64,000 nucleotides of DNA from UBA8949 sp942493365. GTDB lineage: Bacteria; Bacillota; Clostridia; Saccharofermentanales; UBA5734. The notes under the pieces were generated by a model. It made no database searches. It saw nothing but the letters and a program-made list of their open reading frames with translations, and was not told the origin of the DNA. The stretch is from the NCBI GenBank assembly GCA_942493365.1, contig OW818697.1:1054001-1118000 (forward strand), written 5' to 3'. Below, piece by piece: positions 33,388 through 42,571 of the stretch (position 1 is its first letter; each line of letters begins with the position of its first letter). A program made the position numbers and the translations under genes.

Positions 33388-35016
33388 TTACGCTTCTTCT
33401 GCGGGCTTGTCCGCAGGGCGTCCTGGACGGCCACGGTTGGGCAGTGACACCTTTTCCAGTTCCTCGGGGTGCTCCAGGAAGAACTTGAAGCGGTTGATGG
33501 TCTTGGCGTAGTAGTAGCCGTCTGTTATGCGCTCGTCGACCGTATAGGCGACATTCATGACATCACGAACCTGGACGGTGCCATCCCACATGACCATCGG
33601 TATTTTTTGGGTGACGCCAAGCGTCATGAAAATCGAGGTGGTCCCCCATTCGTAGAGGTGATGGAAGGGGGCGTCGATCTTGAGGCTGCCGAGATTGGAG
33701 ACAAAGACGCTGGTGTGCATCGGATCGGCCTCGATGACAAATTTGGGCAGCCAGCCGTGATAGTCCAGCCAACCCAGGAAACGAACAACGCCGCGCAGGA
33801 TGATGCGGGGGATGCTCATCAGATAGTTGAACCAGTTGACGGCACCGGCGCGCTTTTTGTTTTGTTCGCGGGAAATATCACGGATGCGGCGAATTTCCTT
33901 GGCCAGCTTGACCGAGATCGACTGCAGGTTTTCTTCCTGCTCGAATTTCATGATGGCAATTTCTTCATTGGCATCATCGCGAAATTCGCTCTTGATGACG
34001 AAGGCTACCGTCAGCTGGTTGCGCTGGTAGACCCGGCGGCCGATGATGAAGCGGTTGACCTGGGGGCGTTCGACAGCGGTCTTGGCCATGGCCGTCAGGA
34101 CGGCATGGAAAATGGTGGATTTACCAAGATCGTTGTCGGTTTCGGCGATTTCATGGTTTTTCTTATTGATGTACTCTTTGAGGGCTGTGACGTCGATCTG
34201 CTGCTTGAAATAAACGGCAGACTCGTTGCGGCCCTTCATGATGTAGGGAAAGAAGCGCATGAAAGGGTCAATTTTTTTCAGGTAGACTCCGTCGGAACGA
34301 CTGAAAATTGGTTTGCGGCTCATGGTGTTGGTTCCCCCTCTTGTGGTTTTTTTGATCTCTGGTAAATCTTCCAAGCCGTAGCTTTGACTGATCCCGAAGC
34401 CGGTCAGCCCAAGCGCGATGGCGATCTCGCCGAGACTAAGATATGGAAATGATGATAATCGCAGGGTGGTCAGCCAATCACTGCGCAGAACCTGGCCGAG
34501 CCAGGGCAGCACGGTATCAGCGTCAATCAGTTTTTTCATAAACAAAGCACCGTTGCTGATACCAAGCGACAGAGCAAGGTCAGGAACGCTGGCTGGATAA
34601 TCAGCCGGAATGGGCATATAGCCGTGATTTAAAAGCAGCACGGCTGCCTCAGCCGTCAGCCCGATGACGATCAACAGCAGGGGCAGGCGATGATACCAGC
34701 GCAGACGAGGCTTGTTCTTAAAATACCAGCGATTGGGCAGGCAGTTGACAACAATGACCAGCAAAGCCAGCAGCAGGGGGAAGATTTGCAGCGTGATCAG
34801 CAGGCTACGGTCTTCCGCCCACAACGCCTGGGGCCAGAGTTGAGCAACAAGCGGCGGCAAGAGAAAAAGCGTCAGCATCAAAGCCAGAAGCGGCAACATC
34901 CGGCAGCGCTCAAAAAGCAAAGGCCGCAGCCAGTGTTTGGGGGTGGTCTGCAGCTCGCGCCGGAGAAAAAAACCAACCAACAAACCGATGATCAGGGCAT
35001 CCAGTAAAATCATCAT
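33388..35016 (-). CDS. DUF5317-like membrane domain fused to a 2-oxoacid dehydrogenase acyltransferase-like domain
   Basis: A continuous 542-residue frame. Residues 1-228 are a membrane domain with about five helices, like DUF5317 proteins. Residues from MSRKPIFSRSDG (about 230) to the end match the acyltransferase (CAT/E2) fold: FMRFFPYIMKGRNES, VFVSNLGSLKIDAPFHHLYE, and VDERITDGYYYA, where the usual His of HRxxDG is Glu. An internal AGAGGGGG sits 10 bases before the internal ATG at about 34322, so a separate acyltransferase may also be made. The fusion may be natural or may reflect a lost stop codon. Substrate unknown. Confidence 0.75.
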   Translation of the reverse strand: MMILLDALIIGLLVGFFLRRELQTTPKHWLRPLLFERCRMLPLLALMLTLFLLPPLVAQLWPQALWAEDRSLLITLQIFPLLLALLVIVVNCLPNRWYFKNKPRLRWYHRLPLLLIVIGLTAEAAVLLLNHGYMPIPADYPASVPDLALSLGISNGALFMKKLIDADTVLPWLGQVLRSDWLTTLRLSSFPYLSLGEIAIALGLTGFGISQSYGLEDLPEIKKTTRGGTNTMSRKPIFSRSDGVYLKKIDPFMRFFPYIMKGRNESAVYFKQQIDVTALKEYINKKNHEIAETDNDLGKSTIFHAVLTAMAKTAVERPQVNRFIIGRRVYQRNQLTVAFVIKSEFRDDANEEIAIMKFEQEENLQSISVKLAKEIRRIRDISREQNKKRAGAVNWFNYLMSIPRIILRGVVRFLGWLDYHGWLPKFVIEADPMHTSVFVSNLGSLKIDAPFHHLYEWGTTSIFMTLGVTQKIPMVMWDGTVQVRDVMNVAYTVDERITDGYYYAKTINRFKFFLEHPEELEKVSLPNRGRPGRPADKPAEEA

Positions 35017-35029
35017 GCCGTGCGCCGCC

Positions 35030-37474
35030 TCAACTGACGACCAGGTTGGCCAAACGGCCTAAGACGACGATGAATTTCACGATTTTACGACCGGCCAGAG
35101 CGGGCTCGGTGCGGCTGTCCGCCATCACCAGCGCTTCTATGTCAGACTGGCTGGCATTGCTGGGCACGTCCAGCCGGTACTTGATGATACCATTGACCTG
35201 AATGGCGATCTCGACGATGTCGCGGATCAGCGCCTGCGGATCGAAAGTCGGCCAGGCTTGTAAAAACATCGATTTGCCATGCCCCAGCTTTTGCCACATT
35301 TCCTCGCAGAAATGCGGGGCGAAGGGAGCCATCAGGCGCAGCAGGTCTTCTGCGACATCGCGCAGCAGCGCGGGTTGCTGCTGTTTCGACGTCTGGTATT
35401 TGCCGATGGCGTTCAGCAGCTCCATCATGCGGGAGATCGAGGTGTTGAACTGGAAGCGCTCGGCGTCGGCGGTCACCGACTTGATGGCGTAATGGCGGGC
35501 GTACTGCAGTTCCTTTGCGTCGGCGTCGGCAGCGGACCAGCGGCCGGCGGGGAGCGCGGCGACGTCTTCGACCAAGCGTTCTACGCGGGCGATGAATTTG
35601 ACAATGGCCTTGAGGCCATCATCGTTCCAAGGACCGCCATCGGTATAGGCGAAGCCGAAGCCCAGGTACATGCGGAAGGCGTCAGAACCGTGCTTTTTGA
35701 TGTAAACGTCAGGAGAAATCGTGTTGCCGCGTGACTTGGACATTTTCTGACCGTCGGCGCCAAGGATGGTGCCCTGATGGACCAGCGATTTGAAGGGTTC
35801 GGCAAAATCGAGGTGCCCCATGTCGCGCAAGGCCTTGGTGATGAAGCGGGCGTAGAGCAGATGCATGGCGGCGTGTTCGGCACCGCCGATGTACTTATCG
35901 ACCGGGCACATCCTGTCGACCTTGTCGCGGCTGAAGGCCTGTCGGTCATTTTTGCTGTCAACATAACGGAACTGGTACCAGGACGAGCAGACGAAGGTGT
36001 CCAGCGTGTCGGCGTCGCGTTCGGCGGGACCGCCGCAGGTTGGGCAGGTGGTCTCGATAAAGCTGCGGCTCTTTTTGAGCGGCGATTCGCCGTCGGGCGT
36101 GAAGGCGACATCGTAGGGCAGTTCTATCGGCAACTGGTCTTCGGGCACGGGTACGGTACGGCATTTTGCGCAATGTACGATCGGGATGGGCGTGCCCCAG
36201 TATCGCTGGCGTGAGACCAGCCAGTCGCGCAGGCGGTAATTGATCTTGAGCGCGCCGCGGCCGGAGGCGGCCAGTTGGGCGATGATGGCCGTGATGGCGG
36301 CATCCGAGGGCAGGCCATCGAATTCGCCGCTGTTGGTCAGCACACCGTCGTCGCAGAAGGGCAGATCGTCGGGTGATCCGTCAGCTGAGCGGATGACGCG
36401 AACGATGGGCAGGTTGAATTTCTCGGCAAATTCGAAATCACGCTCGTCATGACCGGGGACGGCCATCACCACGCCGGTGCCGTAGCCGGCGATGACATAG
36501 TCGGCGGCCCAGATCGGCAGGCGCTCGCCGGTCAGCGGGTGAATGGCGTAGGATCCGGTGAAGACGCCGGTCTTTTCGCGGACGGTTGACATGCGGTCAA
36601 TGTCGGTCACTTTGCGGGTCAGCTCGCGGTAGGCTTCGACGGCTGCGGCGTTGTCGGGCGTGGTCAGCAGGCCGCACAGCTCGCTTTCGGGCGCGACCAC
36701 GACGTAGGTGACACCCATCAGCGTGTCGGCGCGGGTGGTGAAGACCTTGAGCTCAATTTGCGCGCCGTCTTTCTCGGCTCCGAATACGATCTCGGAACCC
36801 TCAGAGCGGCCGATCCAGTTGGTCTGAATCTTCTTGGTCTTGTCCGGCCAGTCGAGTTCGGGCAGACAATCGAGCAATTCCTGAGCGTATGCGGTGATTT
36901 TGAAGAACCACTGGGTCAGGTTTTTCTTGGTGACCTCAGTCTGACAGCGGTCGCACAGACCTTCCTTGACCTGCTCGTTGGCCAACACGGTATTGCAGTT
37001 GGGGCACCAGTTGACCGGTGCGTTTTTGCGGTAAGCCAGGCCGTTTTTGTAAAGCTGCAGAAAAAGCCATTGATTCCAGCGGTAATAATCTGGCATGCAG
37101 GTGGCCAGCTCGGCGTCCCAATCGAACATGCCGCCCATTTCACGCAACTGCTTTTCCATGGTTTTAATGTTGCTCAGGGTGCTGTCTTTGGGGTGAATGC
37201 CCGTTTTGATGGCGTAATTCTCGGCCGGCAGACCAAAGGCATCAAAGCCCATCGGCTGAAAGATCTCGTGACCTTGCATCTTTTTCATGCGGGCCCATGA
37301 ATCGGAAAGTGAATAATTATACCAGTGGCCGACGTGCAGATTGGCACCCGAAGGGTAGGAAAACATCTCGAGCACGTAGAGCTTTTTGTCAAGATTGGCC
37401 GGATTGAAACGGTGAAGACCGGTCTCTTCCCAGAATTTCTGCCATTTACGGTCAATTTCAACGGAATAGGCCAT
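35030..37474 (-). CDS. leuS: Leucyl-tRNA synthetase
   Basis: An 814-residue class I synthetase of normal bacterial length. It has the HIGH-type motif HVGH (47-50) in SYPSGANLHVGHWYNYS, a zinc module (CPNCNTVL and CDRC), the editing domain (TRADTLMGVTYVV, YGTGVVMAVPGHDERD), the KMSKS motif in GQKMSKSRGN (about 576) and the anticodon-binding C-terminus. It attaches leucine to tRNA-Leu. It lies 13 bases before the DUF5317-like fusion gene on the same strand, so they may be cotranscribed. No T-box leader is visible in the short upstream gap. Confidence 0.97.
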   Translation of the reverse strand: MAYSVEIDRKWQKFWEETGLHRFNPANLDKKLYVLEMFSYPSGANLHVGHWYNYSLSDSWARMKKMQGHEIFQPMGFDAFGLPAENYAIKTGIHPKDSTLSNIKTMEKQLREMGGMFDWDAELATCMPDYYRWNQWLFLQLYKNGLAYRKNAPVNWCPNCNTVLANEQVKEGLCDRCQTEVTKKNLTQWFFKITAYAQELLDCLPELDWPDKTKKIQTNWIGRSEGSEIVFGAEKDGAQIELKVFTTRADTLMGVTYVVVAPESELCGLLTTPDNAAAVEAYRELTRKVTDIDRMSTVREKTGVFTGSYAIHPLTGERLPIWAADYVIAGYGTGVVMAVPGHDERDFEFAEKFNLPIVRVIRSADGSPDDLPFCDDGVLTNSGEFDGLPSDAAITAIIAQLAASGRGALKINYRLRDWLVSRQRYWGTPIPIVHCAKCRTVPVPEDQLPIELPYDVAFTPDGESPLKKSRSFIETTCPTCGGPAERDADTLDTFVCSSWYQFRYVDSKNDRQAFSRDKVDRMCPVDKYIGGAEHAAMHLLYARFITKALRDMGHLDFAEPFKSLVHQGTILGADGQKMSKSRGNTISPDVYIKKHGSDAFRMYLGFGFAYTDGGPWNDDGLKAIVKFIARVERLVEDVAALPAGRWSAADADAKELQYARHYAIKSVTADAERFQFNTSISRMMELLNAIGKYQTSKQQQPALLRDVAEDLLRLMAPFAPHFCEEMWQKLGHGKSMFLQAWPTFDPQALIRDIVEIAIQVNGIIKYRLDVPSNASQSDIEALVMADSRTEPALAGRKIVKFIVVLGRLANLVVS

Positions 37475-37536
37475 GGTGCTTTACCTCATTTCATCATTAC
37501 AGAAATTGATTTTAACAAATCCCGAGCACAATTTCA

Positions 37537-38370
37537 CTAGATTGGAAAAACAATTGTATGCAGAATTCCCAAAATCAGAATATGCAGGGGGTAAAACACA
37601 TAAACGGCGTATTTGGCGACGGTCGAGGGCTTCTTGCCGCCTCCGCGCCAGACACAAAGTGGCAGGGCGAAAATCGACAGGCACTCGATCAGTTCGCCCA
37701 TCGATTGATTGAATCCGGCAGTCGCCAGGCTGATCAGCCAAAAAGCCAGCAGAATGGCCAGATAGCCGGCAGCTGCGCGCCATAGCCAACTTTCTTCCGG
37801 TACGCGTTCCTGAACAATAAAAAAGAACAGAACAGTAAACAGGCCAAAAAAGTTGTAGTCCGGCATCAGCAGGTAGGTGCCGGTCAGTGCCAGAGCGATC
37901 ATGAGGATGCCAATCACCAGACCGGCCCGACTGTCCAGATCGATGCCGCGTGGACTGATGCGGACATCAAAGCGCGGCGCCATGGGCAGGGTGTTGGGCG
38001 TCGCGGATATCGGTCGCATGCTGGCGATCATGTCGCGGCTGGCGCGGGTCGCCATTTGATATCCATAGATCAGGACGATGGCCAGAGAAAAGGTGATCAG
38101 GATGTTGGTGGGGTATTGCGGGATGCCAGGCTGCTGGTTGAGCAGGCGGATCATAATCTCGGTTAAGACAGCAAAAATTGCCATGCGCAGGAAATAATGG
38201 AAGGGGTTTTTGGTCCGCGCACAGCCGCGGGCGACCGACCAGGCGAAGATCGGAAAGGCCAGGCGGCCGATGCAGCGCAGGATCCAGTAAAGTTCTGGGG
38301 GCAGCGCTTCCTGAAAGTAGACACCAACATGGTCAATCAGCATGAACAGGCATGCCAGTAGTTTGAGCAT
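37537..38370 (-). CDS. TraX-family membrane protein
   Basis: I use the ATG at 38370 (MLKLLACLFMLIDHVGVYF), eight bases after GGAAAGGA; a TTG at 38388 overlaps that site. The 277-residue protein has about eight transmembrane helices and the TraX signature of an IDH motif in helix 1, then CIGRLAFPIFAWSVARG and FHYFLRMAIFAVLTEIM. TraX of F plasmids acetylates pilin; chromosomal Firmicutes members are related acyltransferase-like membrane proteins of unknown target. Followed by leuS on the same strand. Confidence 0.85.
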   Translation of the reverse strand: MLKLLACLFMLIDHVGVYFQEALPPELYWILRCIGRLAFPIFAWSVARGCARTKNPFHYFLRMAIFAVLTEIMIRLLNQQPGIPQYPTNILITFSLAIVLIYGYQMATRASRDMIASMRPISATPNTLPMAPRFDVRISPRGIDLDSRAGLVIGILMIALALTGTYLLMPDYNFFGLFTVLFFFIVQERVPEESWLWRAAAGYLAILLAFWLISLATAGFNQSMGELIECLSIFALPLCVWRGGGKKPSTVAKYAVYVFYPLHILILGILHTIVFPI

Positions 38371-38511
38371 TAGAACATTCCTTTCCAAAGTCGGCTGTGA
38401 CGAGGGCAGAATCTTGCTAATCTGTCCAACCTATTGTATCATTGTAAAGCATAGTTCACCAAATATCTGTTTTGAACAGCTATTGTATAGAGAATGAAAG
38501 AGGTACAAATC

Positions 38512-39522
38512 ATGGGTTTAGGCATGGATATCGGCATCGATCTTGGAACAGCATCTGTTCTGATCTACGTAAAAGGCAAAGGCGTCGTCCTGCGTGAACC
38601 GTCGGTCGTTGCCATCAATTCCAAGACAGGGCGCGTTCTGGCTGTCGGCGAAAGTGCCAGCCTGATGCTAGGTCGCACCCCCGGCATCGTCGATGCCATT
38701 CGTCCGTTGCGTGACGGCGTCATATCTGACTTCAAGGTGACCGAGGTTATGCTCAAGGCCTTCATCGGTCGCGTCTGCAAAGGTCTGCGCGCCAAGTATT
38801 TCAAGCCGACTATTGTCGTCTGCGTCCCCAGCGTCATCACCCAGGTCGAGCAGAAAGCCGTCGAGGACGCCTGCAAACACGCCGGCGCCAAGGACGTTTT
38901 TCTGATCCGTGAACCGATCGCGGCCGCCATCGGCGCTGGCATCGACATCACCAAGGCCTGCGGCAGCATGATCGTTGACATCGGCGGCGGTACGACCGAC
39001 ATCGCCGTCATTTCGCTGTGCGAGCCAGTCGTTGATTATTCGCTCAAAGTCGCCGGTGACAAGTTCGACGAAGCCATTGTCAAGCACCTGCGCAGAAAAC
39101 ACAACATCCTGATCGGCGAACGTACGGCCGAAGAACTCAAGATCAACATCGGCTGCGCCTATCCGCGCGACGAGGAACTGACCATGGAAATCCGCGGCCG
39201 CAACCTGATCACCGGGCTGCCGGCCATCATTTCGGTCAGCTCGACTGAAATGCTCGAAGCGCTGGAAGAACCCGTCGACCAGATTTTCGAAGCCATCCAC
39301 TCGGTGCTGGAACGCACCCCGCCCGAGCTGATGGCTGACATCAGCCAACGCGGCATTGTCCTGACCGGCGGCGGCGCGCTGCTTTATGGCCTGGACCGCA
39401 TGCTGTCGGTCAAGGTCGGCATCGATGTTGTGGTCGCCGACGAGGCTGTTTCCTGTGTGGCCATCGGCACCGGCAAGGCGCTGGGCATGATGGAGCAGTT
39501 CTCGGCGATGAGCGATTCCTAG
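38512..39522 (+). CDS. mreB: MreB/Mbl rod-shape actin-like protein
   Basis: I use the ATG at 38512, nine bases after AAAGAGG. The 336-residue product has the actin/Hsp70 motifs: IGIDLGTASVLIYVKGKG near the start, then MIVDIGGGTTDIAVIS (about 150-165), LRRKHNILIGERTAEELKI and GIVLTGGGALLYGLDR. MreB forms membrane-bound filaments that guide side-wall synthesis. It is not next to mreC or mreD here, which is typical of Mbl or MreBH paralogues; I cannot say which one this is. A strong terminator follows. Confidence 0.93.
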   Translation: MGLGMDIGIDLGTASVLIYVKGKGVVLREPSVVAINSKTGRVLAVGESASLMLGRTPGIVDAIRPLRDGVISDFKVTEVMLKAFIGRVCKGLRAKYFKPTIVVCVPSVITQVEQKAVEDACKHAGAKDVFLIREPIAAAIGAGIDITKACGSMIVDIGGGTTDIAVISLCEPVVDYSLKVAGDKFDEAIVKHLRRKHNILIGERTAEELKINIGCAYPRDEELTMEIRGRNLITGLPAIISVSSTEMLEALEEPVDQIFEAIHSVLERTPPELMADISQRGIVLTGGGALLYGLDRMLSVKVGIDVVVADEAVSCVAIGTGKALGMMEQFSAMSDS

Positions 39523-39531
39523 AAAGAGATT

Positions 39532-39571
39532 AAAAAAAGCGGTACTGCTGAATGGCAGTACCGCTTTTTTT
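39532..39571. terminator. Bidirectional terminator after mreB
   Basis: AAAAAAAGCGGTACTGC and GCAGTACCGCTTTTTTT form a perfect stem of 17 bp with A and T runs at both ends. It serves the convergent mreB and the lipoprotein gene ending at 39570. Confidence 0.95.
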
Positions 39572-39941
39572 AGTTCGAGGGTTCTTGTGAATAGGTTTGA
39601 TCGTTAACGGTTGCGCTGACGCAAACACCGTCTTGAATAACCCAACCCCAACGATCGTCAGACTCGATCAGGCCAGCCTGTTCTGCAACAAACTTTGAAG
39701 CAGCCGCCAGTTCATCAAGACCAACCCCATTGGCACTGGTTAAAGTGCCAGGTTCAGAGATTTGTGCCAAGCTGACGGCGTTAAAGAATAGACGTGCAAG
39801 AGCCTGATCACGCGCTTGATTGGCGTTCTCGACCCCTTGACTGAGCAGGTCTTTGGCAGCCTCAGGAAACAAACAGCCGCTAGACAAGAGCATCGCAACC
39901 ACAATGATCAGAATAGCAATCAATGTTCTGACTTTTCTCAT
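39570..39941 (-). CDS. Small lipoprotein, unknown
   Basis: I start at the ATG at 39941 (MRKVRTLIAILIIVV) rather than the longer start at 39959, since AGGT lies about eight bases upstream of the former. The 123-residue protein has a hydrophobic signal and a lipobox (LSSGC). The mature part has a helical DLLSQGVENANQARDQALA and an Ala-rich stretch, ending with a strand-rich CVSATVNDQTYSQ. It is predicted to be lipid-anchored outside the membrane. Family unknown. The gene stops inside the shared terminator. Confidence 0.65.
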   Translation of the reverse strand: MRKVRTLIAILIIVVAMLLSSGCLFPEAAKDLLSQGVENANQARDQALARLFFNAVSLAQISEPGTLTSANGVGLDELAAASKFVAEQAGLIESDDRWGWVIQDGVCVSATVNDQTYSQEPSN

Positions 39942-40169
39942 ATTTTTACCTACTTTCAAATATTATACTTTATTGTATTGGTTCCACTTTAGATTGTCGA
40001 GATACGGGCTGCTTTTCGCGCATTTTAATGCACTTGACGTTGATTGTTCAGCGAGATATAATCAGGACTATTCTTAGGTTATCGATTTCTATGTTTCATC
40101 GCGAATTTGTAAAATAATATTTATTGTAACGTTGCCCGCTTTGGCGCGGCATATTTATGAGGTGATCAT

Positions 40170-42182
40170 ATGCCTTCTTTTAACACCGCTGGAAAAAGCA
40201 AGGAAGACCTGGCTTTGGTAGCGCAGCTTGCCAATTTGCTGACGCCTGATCAGACCGCCGCCATGACGCGGACGCAACTGGTCAAGTTCCTCGAAAAGCT
40301 TAATAGCCAAGGCGAGACGGACCCTGAAAAACCGACCCGCGGTCGAAAACCGGGCACGGTCGCCAAAGAGGCAGCTGCCAAGCCGGAGGCGGCTGACAAA
40401 CCAGCCAAGGCCAAGGGCCGCCCGGCACGGACCAAGGCCAATGCTGCAGAAGAGATTCCGCCGCCGCTGGACGAGCTTCAGATTGAAATCCTGGATGCCT
40501 CGCCGGAGGCCGCCGAAGCTGCTGCCGAGAATGAAAAGGTTGCTGTCAATCCGACCACCCTAGGCGTGACGCCGGAGAAGAAGACGAGCAAACCGGTTCG
40601 CCGCATCCGGATCATCGGCACACCCGATGAGCAGCCGGAAGCGACACAAAACCGCATCACCCGCGGCAGCCAGTCGGGTGGCCGACTTCAGGCAAAACCC
40701 GGTCGTCCCGGTCGCGGCAGTGCCCTATCGGGCATGTCAAGATATGCTAAACCGGATGAGTCCTTAACTGGGTCGGAAGCGGCTCTTTACGCCAAACATG
40801 ATTATTCTGAATATCCGAACGGGGATGCTCCGCTCGAAACCGATGTTTTACCCGGCGATTCCGATCAGGACACCGAGACCGCCGCTGGCCAGCGGCCGGT
40901 GATTGAAGCCGGCGAGGAACAATCCGGCATCCTGGAAATCATGCCGGATGGCTATGGTTTTCTGCGTCTGGAAAATTATTTGCAGGGTGCCAGGGATATT
41001 TATGTCCCCCCGCAATACATTCGTCGTTTCGGCCTGCGTCAGGGCGACCACGTCGTCGGACCGGTCAAGTTGCAGCGCGAAAACGACCGTTTTCAGGCGT
41101 TGCTGTACATCAAGGAAGTCAACGGCATGGCCCCCGAGAAAATGCTGCACCGTCCGCAATTTGATAAGCTGACCCCGATTTACCCCGATGAACGCTTTGT
41201 TCTTGAGACCGTGCGCAATGAACTGTCAACCCGCATCATCGACCTCGTCGCGCCAATCGGCAAAGGGCAGCGCGGCATGATCGTTTCACCGCCCAAAGCC
41301 GGCAAAACCATCCTGCTCCAAAAAATCGCCAACGCCATTAGCGTCAACAACCCCACTGTAAAACTGATTGTTCTGCTGATCGACGAACGTCCCGAAGAAG
41401 TGACCGACATGCAGCGCTCGATCAACGGCGAAGTCGTTTATTCGACCTTCGACAAAACACCGGATAACCATACCAAGATCACCGAGCTTGTCCTCGAACG
41501 CGCCATGCGTCTGGTCGAACTTAAGCAGGACGTCGTGATCCTGCTCGACAGCATGACCCGTTTGGGCCGCGCCTACAACCTGTCGATCAACCCGACCGGC
41601 CGCACCTTGTCTGGCGGCCTCGACCCCGGCGCGCTTTACGGCCCCAAGCGTTTCTTCGGCGCGGCGCGCAACATTGAGAACGGCGGCAGCCTGACCATCA
41701 TTGCCACCTCGCTGATCGAGACCGGCTCACGCATGGACGAGGTTATTTTCGAAGAATTCAAGGGCACCGGCAACATGGAAGTTCTCCTTGACCGCAAGAT
41801 GTCCGAAAAACGCATCTTTCCGGCTATCGACATCAACAAGTCCGGTACCCGCCGCGAAGAACTGCTGATGACGACCAAGGAACTGGATGCCGTCTGGACC
41901 ATTCGCAAGGCATTTGGCCAGCTCGATACCACCGCGGTGACCGAAGCCATCATTAATCTGCTGCTCAAGACGACCAACAATGAGCACTTCATCTCGTCGG
42001 TTAACGTTTCGTTCAATGACAAAAATGTCTTTGAAGCCATGCGCGGCATTCGCCCATCGGACGCTGCCGCCAACAATTCAGGAACGGGCGTTCGCGGCGG
42101 CAACGGCGCCGGTTATGGCGGGTACAATAGTTCGGGCTACAACAGCAACTATCGCCGGCCAAGCAGCAATGATGATGATTGA
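40170..42182 (+). CDS. rho: Transcription termination factor Rho with a long N-terminal insertion
   Basis: A 670-residue Rho, versus about 420 in E. coli. Residues 1-245 hold a Rho-N helical start and a long Ala/Pro/Lys-rich disordered insertion, as in high-GC Gram-positives and some Clostridia. Next comes the cold-shock-like RNA domain (SGILEIMPDGYGFLRLENYL, about 250). The hexameric ATPase has Walker A in PPKAGKTILLQ (about 374), the Q-loop region and TRLGRAYN, plus the R-loop in DPGALYGPKRFFG. The tail is Gly/Asn/Tyr-rich. GAGGTGATCAT precedes the ATG. Confidence 0.97.
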   Translation: MPSFNTAGKSKEDLALVAQLANLLTPDQTAAMTRTQLVKFLEKLNSQGETDPEKPTRGRKPGTVAKEAAAKPEAADKPAKAKGRPARTKANAAEEIPPPLDELQIEILDASPEAAEAAAENEKVAVNPTTLGVTPEKKTSKPVRRIRIIGTPDEQPEATQNRITRGSQSGGRLQAKPGRPGRGSALSGMSRYAKPDESLTGSEAALYAKHDYSEYPNGDAPLETDVLPGDSDQDTETAAGQRPVIEAGEEQSGILEIMPDGYGFLRLENYLQGARDIYVPPQYIRRFGLRQGDHVVGPVKLQRENDRFQALLYIKEVNGMAPEKMLHRPQFDKLTPIYPDERFVLETVRNELSTRIIDLVAPIGKGQRGMIVSPPKAGKTILLQKIANAISVNNPTVKLIVLLIDERPEEVTDMQRSINGEVVYSTFDKTPDNHTKITELVLERAMRLVELKQDVVILLDSMTRLGRAYNLSINPTGRTLSGGLDPGALYGPKRFFGAARNIENGGSLTIIATSLIETGSRMDEVIFEEFKGTGNMEVLLDRKMSEKRIFPAIDINKSGTRREELLMTTKELDAVWTIRKAFGQLDTTAVTEAIINLLLKTTNNEHFISSVNVSFNDKNVFEAMRGIRPSDAAANNSGTGVRGGNGAGYGGYNSSGYNSNYRRPSSNDDD

Positions 42183-42207
42183 CAAATCCGACTGTTTATT
42201 ATAAAAT
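42179..42207 (+). promoter_or_regulatory. Promoter of rpmE
   Basis: A perfect TTGACA (42179-42184), overlapping the rho stop codon, lies 17 bases from TAAAAT (42202-42207). Transcription would start near 42214, giving a leader of about 80 bases before the rpmE start. Confidence 0.8.
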
Positions 42208-42231
42208 CGTCTAGCAACAACTGATTCTGGT

Positions 42232-42271
42232 GTGGCATACGTATCGAGGCCAACGCGGGGATACGCGCCAC
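42232..42271 (+). promoter_or_regulatory. Hairpin in the rpmE leader, L31 autoregulation candidate
   Basis: GTGGC (42232-42236) and CGTATC (42240-42245) pair with GATACG (42260-42265) and GCCAC (42267-42271), forming an interrupted stem just upstream of the ribosome binding site. Leaders that let L31 repress its own message have been described; whether this is one is inferred from the position. Confidence 0.55.
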
Positions 42272-42292
42272 AACCTTTGAGAGGTGGAAAAC

Positions 42293-42493
42293 ATGAAAGA
42301 GGGAATACATCCCAAATTTGGCGCTGCCCACGTGCACTGCGCTTGCGGCGAATCATTCGAGACTGGATCGGTTAAAGAAAAACTTAACGTCGATATCTGC
42401 TCGAAGTGCCATCCGTTCTATACGGGCCGGCAAAAGCTTATTGATACCGGCGGACGCGTCGACAAGTTCAAGAAGCGTATGGAGCAGAAATAA
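42293..42493 (+). CDS. rpmE: Ribosomal protein L31, zinc-binding type
   Basis: I start at the ATG at 42293 (MKEGIHPKFGAAHVHCACGE), preceded by GAGAGGTGG; the ATG three codons earlier is part of that region. The 66-residue protein has the four-cysteine pattern of the zinc form (HCAC near residue 15 and CSKCHPFYTG near 37), so it is the C+ type used when zinc is plentiful. It binds the large subunit and bridges to the small one. Order rho-rpmE-DUF1385-prmC is typical of Firmicutes. Confidence 0.95.
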   Translation: MKEGIHPKFGAAHVHCACGESFETGSVKEKLNVDICSKCHPFYTGRQKLIDTGGRVDKFKKRMEQK

Positions 42494-42506
42494 ACTGCAA
42501 CCTGGA

Positions 42507-42538
42507 GGGGAGGCTTGCACCTTGCAAGCCTCCCTTTT
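42507..42538 (+). terminator. Terminator after rpmE
   Basis: GGGAGGCTTGC (42508-42518) pairs with GCAAGCCTCCC (42524-42534), then TTTTGC. It comes 15 bases after rpmE and before the DUF1385 gene, so it probably reduces readthrough. Confidence 0.88.
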
Positions 42539-42571
42539 GCATCAATATCTGCCAAGGGAAAGGACAACCCA

